Shown here piece after piece: positions 16,164-23,700 of a stretch of 64,000 nt of DNA. How positions within the stretch are numbered: the first letter of the stretch is position 1; every line of letters starts with the position of its first letter. The translations under genes and the position numbers were made by a program. Under the pieces are notes generated by a model. It was not told the DNA's origin. It ran no database searches and saw only the letters and a list, made by a program, of their open reading frames with translations. Source of the DNA: Aeromicrobium phragmitis (GTDB taxonomy: Bacteria; Actinomycetota; Actinomycetes; Propionibacteriales; Nocardioidaceae). The DNA is taken from NCBI RefSeq assembly GCF_003674095.1, contig NZ_RDBF01000002.1, positions 1 to 64,000 on the forward strand. The letters are read 5' to 3'.

Positions 16164-17261
16164 TTACTCGACGAGAGGTTTGATCTGTCGGGCAATGGCT
16201 TGAGCAAGGCCGCAGGGCACGGCGTTTCCAATTTGCTTCGCTATTGCTGTCTTCGGGCCGACCCAAAGGAAGTCGCGAGGAAAATCCTGAATCAAGCTAG
16301 CCTCGTAATGCGTGATGACCCGATTCACTCGCCGGTTTGGGTCGCTCTCCCATTGGGGGTGGAGATAAGCGCCTTTCTCCGGCTTGAAGAACTCGGTACG
16401 GATCGTAAGGGAGGGGGCATCCCAGCGCATTCGGCCCATCACGTCGGTCGTTCCCGTGGGCTTTTCTCGCCAGCAGCGGGGCAGGAGTTTCTCAGGGATA
16501 TCGAAACGCCCGCCTCCCGGGGGGACGGAATCGTACCGCGCGATCGACAGAGGTCGGGGATTTCTCCCGAAGTGAATGTCCAAGCTCTTGTAGACCCCGG
16601 GCATGCGCTCACCGAAAAAGTCTGTCCAAGAAGCTGGCAGGTCGGTGGTCGAAGGGACTTCAGGCAGTCCGTAGATGGCATCGCGGACGGTACGCCAAGG
16701 AAGGAGTTTCGATCCGGGCTGAGGGTCCTTGGTATGCGTGGGTGAAGGAAGATCGATCTTGCCCACTCGCGAGCCGATTAGGATTGTCCTTCGGCGCCGC
16801 TGGCTTACCCCGAAGTCCGCGGCGTTCAGTACTCCGTACGAAACGTCATAATCCTTGAGAATGCCTCCTTCTACTTCCGCGAGCAGCATTTGGAATTCGG
16901 GTGACTTGCTGAAGCGGTCGACGTTCTCGATGACGAAGACCTTCGGCTTCGAATGCTTGATGAATCGCATGTACTCGCGCCAGAGCTGATTGCGCGGATC
17001 GTCCAATCGTTTCAGCCCAAGATTCGAGAAGCCTTGGCACGGCGGACCCCCAATGACGACGTCCGCGGGCGGGATCTCCTCGTCGGCGACCTCTCCGATG
17101 TCCTCAGCGCGGACGATCTCCTCGCCGAAGTTGGCAGCGTAGGTTGCGGCTGCATACCTGTCCCACTCCACAGCGAGCACGGAGGCGAAGCCTTCTTGAT
17201 GAAAGCCGACAGTCATGCCTCCGCATCCAGCGAAGAGGTCGATTACAGTGGGACTCGCCAT
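16164..17261 (-). CDS. DNA (cytosine-5-)-methyltransferase
   Basis: A 365-residue C5-cytosine methyltransferase with motif I DLFAGCGGM, catalytic motif IV GGPPCQGFS (Cys nucleophile), motif VI FVIENVDRF, motif VIII SQRRRRTILIG and motif X IGNAVP. The region between VIII and IX, about 100 residues, is the target-recognition domain. ATG at 17261 begins directly with MASPTVIDLFAG; longer in-frame starts add unconserved residues. It should methylate the site cut by the convergent NgoMIV-like nuclease and is divergent from a Vsr repair gene, which removes the T:G mismatches that 5-methylcytosine deamination creates. Confidence 0.95.
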   Translation of the reverse strand: MASPTVIDLFAGCGGMTVGFHQEGFASVLAVEWDRYAAATYAANFGEEIVRAEDIGEVADEEIPPADVVIGGPPCQGFSNLGLKRLDDPRNQLWREYMRFIKHSKPKVFVIENVDRFSKSPEFQMLLAEVEGGILKDYDVSYGVLNAADFGVSQRRRRTILIGSRVGKIDLPSPTHTKDPQPGSKLLPWRTVRDAIYGLPEVPSTTDLPASWTDFFGERMPGVYKSLDIHFGRNPRPLSIARYDSVPPGGGRFDIPEKLLPRCWREKPTGTTDVMGRMRWDAPSLTIRTEFFKPEKGAYLHPQWESDPNRRVNRVITHYEASLIQDFPRDFLWVGPKTAIAKQIGNAVPCGLAQAIARQIKPLVE

Positions 17262-17351
17262 GTGTAGAAGGGTACGCCGGTGCACTGACAGTCCTGGTAT
17301 CAACGCGCTGCGATCGCCGCATACTGTGCGCTGGGTTGGTGGCGATGCGGC

Positions 17352-17774
17352 TTGACCAGGTCCTGGGCTTCTTCCCCTGGCGTACGCAAAGGGATGCAGG
17401 GAAACAAGAGGCGCGACACTAGTCCGGAATGGGCTGTCCGTCGCCGGGTGCATGCGATGGGCCTTCGCTACCGAGTCGACGTCCGGCCGCTGTCATGGCT
17501 CAATCGACGCGCGGATTTGGTGTTCGTTGCCGCCAAGGTGGCTGTGTTCATTGATGGTTGCTTCTGGCATGGCTGTCCTGAGCATCACACGGCCGCAAGA
17601 ACGAACGCCGAGTACTGGGCCAGTAAGGTCCGACAGAACCGAGCTCGCGACGTTGAGACCGACCGTCTACTCGTCGAGGCCGGCTGGAAGGTTTTGCGAG
17701 TTTGGGAGCACGAGGAGCCGACTACTGTAGCCGAGCGGGTAGCAGCCGAGGTTAGAGCTAGGCGGCGCCTATGA
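17352..17774 (+). CDS. vsr: Very short patch repair endonuclease (Vsr)
   Basis: A protein of about 140 residues of the Vsr family, which nicks 5' of T in T:G mismatches at methylated cytosine sites. Landmarks are MQGNKRRDTSPE near the N-terminus, DLVF with the catalytic Asp, and FIDGCFWHGCPEHH carrying zinc and catalytic His residues, followed by LRVWEHE. TTG at 17352 is taken as start because homologues have a short extension before MQGN; ATG at 17394 is the alternative. Divergent from the methyltransferase and ending the restriction-modification island. Confidence 0.9.
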   Translation: MTRSWASSPGVRKGMQGNKRRDTSPEWAVRRRVHAMGLRYRVDVRPLSWLNRRADLVFVAAKVAVFIDGCFWHGCPEHHTAARTNAEYWASKVRQNRARDVETDRLLVEAGWKVLRVWEHEEPTTVAERVAAEVRARRRL

Positions 17775-17870
17775 AGCGCCAGGGCTTCGAACTGTGCGTT
17801 GTGGGCGTCAGGGGCTCGAGCTTGTCTCTGTTCCAGCAAAAGGCGTCCGACCGATCTCCGAGAACGGCAT

Positions 17871-17887
17871 AGATGCATCATGTATCT
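17871..17887. promoter_or_regulatory. Candidate GntR operator, AGATGCAT-C-ATGTATCT
   Basis: A 17-bp near-palindrome with one mismatch in eight pairs lies exactly over the first start codon of the GntR gene and directly before the second ATG (17888). FCD-type GntR dimers bind sites of this size and often autoregulate. Position alone supports this assignment. Confidence 0.4.
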
Positions 17888-18529
17888 ATGAAGTTGGAGA
17901 CGGAGTCGGCGACCGAGCGAGCGTACCGGCACGTGAAGGGGCGGCTGCTCGACGGGAGCCTGCCTGGCGGGAGCATGACGAGCGAGGGGGAGATCTCCGC
18001 GGAGATCGGCCTCAGTCGCACGCCGGTGCGCGAGGCGTTCCTGCGGCTCGAGGCCGAGGGGCTCCTTCGTCTCTACCCCAAACGTGGCGCGTTGGTGGTG
18101 CCGGTCAGCCCGGCCGAGGCCGATGACGTCATTGAAGCCCGGCTGCTCGTGGAGACGCATGCCGGACGACAGGCGGCGGCGCTGCCGGACGCGCAGCACC
18201 GCCGCCTCGTCGAGCTCCTCCGCGACCTTGTCGTGGCGCAGGAATCGGCCGTCGAGGACGGTGACCTCGGCGAGTACGCCGCCCTCGACGCCCGCTTCCA
18301 TCAGGAGATCGTCGCGGCCGTCGGGAACGAGGTGCTGCGCACGTTCTCGGTCGGACTACGCGAACGCCAGCAGCGGATGATCGCGCACAGCGTGCGCTGG
18401 GACCCGAATCAGGTCGCGCGATTTGTGGCTGGACACCGGTCGCTCGTCGACGCGATCGAGCGACGCGACGGCGAGGCCCTCGCCGAACTCCTGGTCCGGC
18501 ATCTCGAGGACGCCCGGGCGGGCCTGTGA
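17873..18529 (+). CDS. GntR family (FCD-type) transcriptional regulator
   Basis: A 218-residue FadR-subfamily regulator. The winged helix-turn-helix is at about residues 10-75 (GEISAEIGLSRTPVREAFLR) and the all-helical FCD effector domain at about 85-215, with the metal-ligand pattern Asp...His in LDARFHQEIV and a later His in VAGHRSLVDAI. ATG at 17888 is an alternative start that would leave the palindrome at 17871-17887 upstream. The following MFS gene overlaps by four bases (GTGA), so the regulator very likely controls that transporter. The ligand is probably a small organic acid, by family habit. Confidence 0.9.
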   Translation: MHHVSMKLETESATERAYRHVKGRLLDGSLPGGSMTSEGEISAEIGLSRTPVREAFLRLEAEGLLRLYPKRGALVVPVSPAEADDVIEARLLVETHAGRQAAALPDAQHRRLVELLRDLVVAQESAVEDGDLGEYAALDARFHQEIVAAVGNEVLRTFSVGLRERQQRMIAHSVRWDPNQVARFVAGHRSLVDAIERRDGEALAELLVRHLEDARAGL

Positions 18530-19803
18530 ACACACGGGCTGAGGCCAACGCGCCGGCCATCAAGCGCATCGACGCGCGGTCCTGGTGGCCCGTCGCCGGA
18601 GTCATGCTGGCGGCCGCCTGGGGTGGCAACGAATTCACTCCGCTGCTGGTCATGTACCGCGAGGTCAGCGGACTGTCCGACGTCACCGTGGATGCGCTCC
18701 TCGCCGCGTACGTCTTCGGCATCGTCCCGGCGCTCCTGCTCGGCGGCCCGCTCTCGGACCGGTACGGGCGGCGGCCCCTCCTGCTGCCCGCCGCGCCGAT
18801 CTCACTCCTCGGATCGCTCGTCCTGGCCGTCGGAGAGCAGTCGGCGATCACGCTTGCGCTCGGACGGGTTCTGTGTGGCGTCGCCCTCGGGCTCGTCATG
18901 GCCGTGGGGACGACGTGGGTCAAAGAGCTCAGCGACGTCGCGGACCGCGCCGGTGCGGGCATCGATGCCTCCGCGGGAGCGCGCCGCGCCGGGCTCGCGC
19001 TCACGTTCGGTTTCCTCATTGGTGCCGGCGTCGCCGCTGCGCTCGCCCAATGGGGTCCATGGCCGACGCACAGCGCGTACGCCTTCCACGCCCTCCTTGC
19101 GCTCATCACCGGGCTGTGGCTGCTGCGCGTGCCGGAGACGCGCCCGCGAGAAGCCGCGCCCACGCAACGCCTCCTCGACGACCTCAAGATCCCGGCCGTC
19201 GCCCACGGCCGGTTCCTGCGCGTCGTCGTGCCGGTCGCGCCGTGGGTGTTCGGTACCGCCGCCTCGGCGTACGCGATCCTGCCGGCGCTGATGATGGAGC
19301 AGGCGGGAGACCGGGCGATCGCCTTCGCCGGCGCGCTCACCGTCGTGGGCCTCGGCTGTGGCGTGGGCATTCAGGTGCTCGGCCGGATCATCGACACCCA
19401 GCACAGCGCTCGTGCCTCGGTCATCGCGATGATGCTCGTGACCGCTGGCATGGGCTTCGGCGCGCTCGCCGCCACGCGGCTGGACTACCCGACCGTCTTC
19501 CTCGCCGCGATCGTCCTCGGCGCGGGCTACGGACTTGCGCTCGTGGCGAGCCTCAGCGAGGTCCAGCGCATCGCGCGCCCTGACGATCTCGCCGGTCTCA
19601 CCGCGGTCTACTACTCGCTGACGTATATCGGCTTCTTCGCGCCGGTCGTGCTCGCCGCACTCGCAGTGCGCTGGACGTACCCGCAGATGTTCCTCGGCGG
19701 GCTGGTCATCGCGCTGATCTGCCTCGTCACCGTCGCTTTCGCCTGGCGAGCCCATCTCCCGACGGGGGAATCACAGCCAGGCCGCGACACCTCCGTGGTG
19801 TGA
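18526..19803 (+). CDS. MFS transporter
   Basis: A 425-residue major facilitator with about 12 hydrophobic segments. The loop 2-3 signature GGPLSDRYGRRPLLL is clear, with a related GRIIDTQHSARAS in the second half. GTG at 18526 overlaps the GntR stop (GTGA), indicating co-translation. The C-terminus is a short hydrophilic tail overlapping the convergent G5-domain gene by 33 bp. Either uptake or efflux is possible; an organic acid or drug is suggested only by the GntR pairing. Confidence 0.9.
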   Translation: MNTRAEANAPAIKRIDARSWWPVAGVMLAAAWGGNEFTPLLVMYREVSGLSDVTVDALLAAYVFGIVPALLLGGPLSDRYGRRPLLLPAAPISLLGSLVLAVGEQSAITLALGRVLCGVALGLVMAVGTTWVKELSDVADRAGAGIDASAGARRAGLALTFGFLIGAGVAAALAQWGPWPTHSAYAFHALLALITGLWLLRVPETRPREAAPTQRLLDDLKIPAVAHGRFLRVVVPVAPWVFGTAASAYAILPALMMEQAGDRAIAFAGALTVVGLGCGVGIQVLGRIIDTQHSARASVIAMMLVTAGMGFGALAATRLDYPTVFLAAIVLGAGYGLALVASLSEVQRIARPDDLAGLTAVYYSLTYIGFFAPVVLAALAVRWTYPQMFLGGLVIALICLVTVAFAWRAHLPTGESQPGRDTSVV

Positions 19804-20415
19804 ACACGTGCCGCGGCGGCTCTGGCTAAAGCTCCAGGTGCCGTCGTTGCACCTGGCGGTCGCACCGGCCGGTGCGCTCGGGCTCTCGTAAGGACTGCAC
19901 ACCTCGTTGCCTGCGCTGTTCGTGTAAGTGCCGTTCGGGCAGTTGGCCGGCGCTGCGGGCGCTTCCGGAGCCGGAGGTGGCGGAGGGGGCGCAGGCTGCC
20001 GCGTCCCGTGGGCCACGACTTCGGGGACGGGCTCCCGCGTGACGACATCGGGAAGCGGCTCGCGCTTCGTTTCCTTACCGTCGACGTACGTGACGCGGAC
20101 CTGACGCTGGACCTCACCAGGAACGCCAGCCGTTGCGATGCGGGTTTGGCCCACGTCAAGGTCCGGGTCCTCAACCGTGTTGGTCTCGAACGGAATGGTC
20201 TCGGTGACCGTCTCGGTTTCGTACGTGACGACTGGCTTCGGAGTCGATTTCTCCGGGGTGGGGGTGGGTGATGCCGTTGTCTCCACGGGTCGCGGCATGG
20301 AGTCGGGTGCAACCGTTGCCGCAACGGCGCTCACAGATCCCAGGAAGATGAGCACGGCGACCACGCCGAGAGCCGCTTGCTCCGCACGGGAATGGCCGAA
20401 AAACCACTTCTTCAT
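19771..20415 (-). CDS. G5 domain and DUF3761 domain surface protein
   Basis: A 214-residue exported protein. MKKWFFGHSRAEQ is followed by a single hydrophobic segment (about residues 14-36) acting as signal or anchor. A Pro/Thr spacer leads to a G5 domain (about 55-135, VVTYETETVTETIPFETNTV through EPVPEVVAHGT), then a poly-Pro linker, then a DUF3761 domain (about 155-214: CPNGTYTNSAGNEVC, GATARCNDGTWSFSQSRRGTCSHHGG). G5 domains bind N-acetylglucosamine-containing polymers or metals, suggesting a cell-wall role. ATG at 20415 has GGGAGA eight bases upstream. It converges with the MFS gene. Confidence 0.85.
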   Translation of the reverse strand: MKKWFFGHSRAEQAALGVVAVLIFLGSVSAVAATVAPDSMPRPVETTASPTPTPEKSTPKPVVTYETETVTETIPFETNTVEDPDLDVGQTRIATAGVPGEVQRQVRVTYVDGKETKREPLPDVVTREPVPEVVAHGTRQPAPPPPPPAPEAPAAPANCPNGTYTNSAGNEVCSPYESPSAPAGATARCNDGTWSFSQSRRGTCSHHGGVAAWL

Positions 20416-20579
20416 GAAAATCTCCCTTGGTCCTGGAAGATCCTTCCTGGTGCCAATCGGAGTTACCATGGCTCGCTGGAGCGGAGTGATTAGTCCTGAT
20501 TGATCATCGCGTCCGCTTTTCGAGACGAGCGTGTGGCGTTCACTCGTAGCACGTGCCGTGAGGTTCGCTCCTCTCGATG

Positions 20580-20684
20580 GGTGGTCTCGATACGCTCCCT
20601 CGTTCCTCGGTCGCTACTCGACCAGCAAAGTGCGGCTCGGTCGCTACTCGACCAGCAAAGTGCGGCTCGGTCGCTACTCGACCA
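20580..20684. repeat. Palindromic repeat with 30-bp tandem expansion
   Basis: One dispersed-repeat copy begins at 20580 (GGTGGTCTCGATACG, core CTCCCTCGTTCCTCGG). Its right part has been expanded: the 30-bp unit starting TCGCTACTCGACCAGC occurs at 20611-20640 and 20641-20670, with a partial third copy ending in TCGACCACC at 20684. This local tandem is not seen in the other clusters. Confidence 0.85.
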
Positions 20685-20698
20685 CCGCCGGAACGGCG

Positions 20699-20734
20699 AC
20701 GGGGCCCGGTATCCGTGCGGATACCGGGCCCCGT
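20699..20734 (-). terminator. Strong hairpin after the GH92 gene
   Basis: Perfect 16-bp inverted repeat, ACGGGGCCCGGTATCC (20699-20714), loop GTGC, and its complement (20719-20734), ten bases past the stop of the minus-strand GH92 gene. There is no T run, as is usual for GC-rich actinobacterial terminators. Confidence 0.8.
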
Positions 20735-20744
20735 CGCGTGCCGG

Positions 20745-23700
20745 TCAGGCCGACTTGCGGCGGCGCCAGAGGACGGCGCCGGCGGCGAGCATCGCGAGGG
20801 CCAGCAAGGCGGCGAGCGCGGCACCCTGCTGCGCTCCCGTGCCCGGCAGGAGGCCCGAGCGCTGCGGTCCACCGTCCGGTGCCACCACGGTGACCTCGTC
20901 CCAACCGATCACCGCGCCGTCAGCACCCGCCACGGCGACGCGGTGCTCGCCGGGGGAGACGTCCGACGGAATCAGGTAGCGGACTTCACCGACCGCGTTC
21001 ACGGTCGCCGAGCCGAGCGCGCGCGGCTCCGAGAACATCCAGCCGTGCAACGTCGAGCCCGCATGACGAGGATCGATTCGACCGACCAGCGTCTCACCCG
21101 CCACCACCGTGTCCGGCAGTTGCAGCGACCCACGGTTGGCGTCGGTCAGGTCCTCGGCCGACGGGGCCACGACCTCACCGGGCTGTCCGGGCTCGTTCGG
21201 TTCGCCGGGCTCACCCGGTTCGCCGGGCTCGGCCGGCTCGTCGGTGAACGCGAACGACCAGGTCGTCTGCGCGCTCTCGGCGATGACGTACCCGTCGGTC
21301 GCACGAGCATTGACGGTGACCTCGCCCGCGCCGGGATACGTCCCGGTGGCCACGACGACGTCGTCGACCACGTACTCGACACCGGTGGACTCCGGGATCG
21401 TGTACGTGTCGTTCTCCGTGGCCGCCGCGTCGGTGAAGGTGACCTCAGCCGGCACGACCTCGACCGGCTCGGCGTCCTCGGACGGCTGCAGGAGCGTCAC
21501 GCGGTCGACTGCCATCTGCCCGGCGTCGAGACGCAGGCTGAACGTCGGTGCCCACCCCTCGATCTGCTCCTCGCTCATGGTGAGCGGCAGCAGGCCCGAC
21601 CGGATCGGCTCCCACTGGCCGTCCTTCTCGATCCAGGACCGCATCTCGCCGTGATCGACGACCGTCGCGAACCGATCGCCCGATTCCCAGGTCACGGCTC
21701 GGTCGCCGACACCAGCCGACAAGCCCTGGCTCTGGCCATCGACGACGACGTCGAGACCACCGCGACCCCGGCTGTTGTTGTACCAGCTGTGCGCCCGATC
21801 GCCCGGTCCATCGGTCAGCCCCACGAACAAGCTGTCCTCGGGTGAACCGTCGCCGAGGAAGCGCTCGGGCTCGACGATCAACGCGAACTTCTCGCCCGCT
21901 TCCACCGGCAAGGACACGTGGCTCCACCGACGGCCCGGCGCTGTCGCCGTCAGGAGGCCTGCCTCGGTGTCGACCGCGAGCTCGGCCGCAGCCTCGCCGC
22001 GATCACCATAGGCCTCGTACTCGCCGAGGCGATCGGTGGAGAAGTCGTCGTCCCAGGTGACCTCACCGAAGGTCTCCGGGTCGAACTCGGCCGGACCGGG
22101 ACGGTCGACGTTGACCGGCTCGACCGACTCGTCGGGCACATCGACACCCTGCTCCGTGACCCACTTCGCGCCGTCGTCGCGCTTGGTGATCGTGAACGAA
22201 TCCAGAGTGTCGCCCACCTGCGTCGTCGCCGCGCCGCCGGGGCGCGTGTACGTCACCACCGACTCGTACGACAGTGTGTCGCCGTCGACCCGGATGGCTT
22301 GGTACGTCGAGGTGTCCTGTGCCCGCTTGACGGCGACCGCGCCGTTGCGCGTCCAGATGTTGTCGGTCTCGCTCGGCAGCGTGTACTGCTTCTGCCCGGC
22401 GTTCGACACCACATAGACCGGACCGGCGGTGACACCGGACATGTCCGTCTCCGTCGACGTGTGGAAGCCGCGACCATACGTGTGATCGTGCCCCTGCAGG
22501 ACGAGATCGACGTTGTGACGCTCGATCACCGGCAGCATGTACTGACGCCAGTCGGACTCGTCGCGCAGCCCGTTGCCGCTGATCCCGGTCGAGAACACCG
22601 GCTGGTGCGCCACCACGACCGACCACTCGTGCGGGTTGCCGCGCAGCACGCGGTCGAGCCACGTGGCCTGCGCCGTCATCCACGCCTGGCGGCCGACGTC
22701 GCAGCCCGAGGTCGCTCCACCGGACTCGAGCAACGGACAGATGTCGTCACGGTTCGCGTTGAGCGTGATGAAGCGGACGCCCTGGTAGTCGGTGTAGTAG
22801 ACCGAGTCCTTGAGCACCTGCTCCAGGTGCGCTCCGTACTCGGCCTCGTACTCCTGCGCGTCCGAGGCGATCGGCCCGTTGGCCTCGTACTCGAACGTGT
22901 CCGTCCAGCGCTCGAAGTTGGTGTCGTGGTTGCCCATCGTCGCCAGCACGTTCGTGCGGTCGCCGAACCCAGCGACGCCGGCGAACCAATCGCGCCACTC
23001 GTTCTCGTTCGACGCATTGTTGACGAGGTCCCCGGCGTACACACCGAGCTCGGCGTCCGGGTGCGCCTCCAGCGCCATGTCCACGGTGTTGTGCCACACC
23101 GTGCCGATGCCCTCCTGCGCATCGCCGAAGTAGAGGAACGTGAACGGGTCGGCGTCCTCGCTCGGTGTCTCGAACGTGTACCACTGGCTCCAGTTATCGC
23201 CGGACGCCACGCGGTACTCGTACTCGGTCCCCGGGACGAGGTCGTCGAGCCGCACGGAGTGGTTGCGCACCGCGTAGCCGTCGAGGCTTCGCTCCGGCTG
23301 ATTCTCCGCCTCGACCGTGACAACGTCGCCACCGACCGGCCGCACCTCAGCCTTGCCGTCGAGGGGGAGCGGGCTGCGCGAGCGCCAGGTGACGTGCTGC
23401 GAGGTCGCGGGGTCGTCGGTCGGGTTCAGCACGACCCGCTCCGGCTCGCCCTTCGGTGCGTCGGGGTCCTCCCACGCCTCTTCGCTCGTCGCGATGTCGA
23501 AGATGTGCATGATGCCGCGGTCGGAGCCCTCCGGCAGCCGCACGGCCGCAACCTGCTTGCTCGCGTCGAGCGCCGCAGGCCGAGTGCCGAACACCCGGAA
23601 GGTTCCCGAACCGCTCGTGCCGTTGACGTTGTTGCGGTATCCGACGGTGATGAGCTCGGTGTTGCCGCCACCGGCGCCGACTGCCCAGTCGGTGAGCTCG

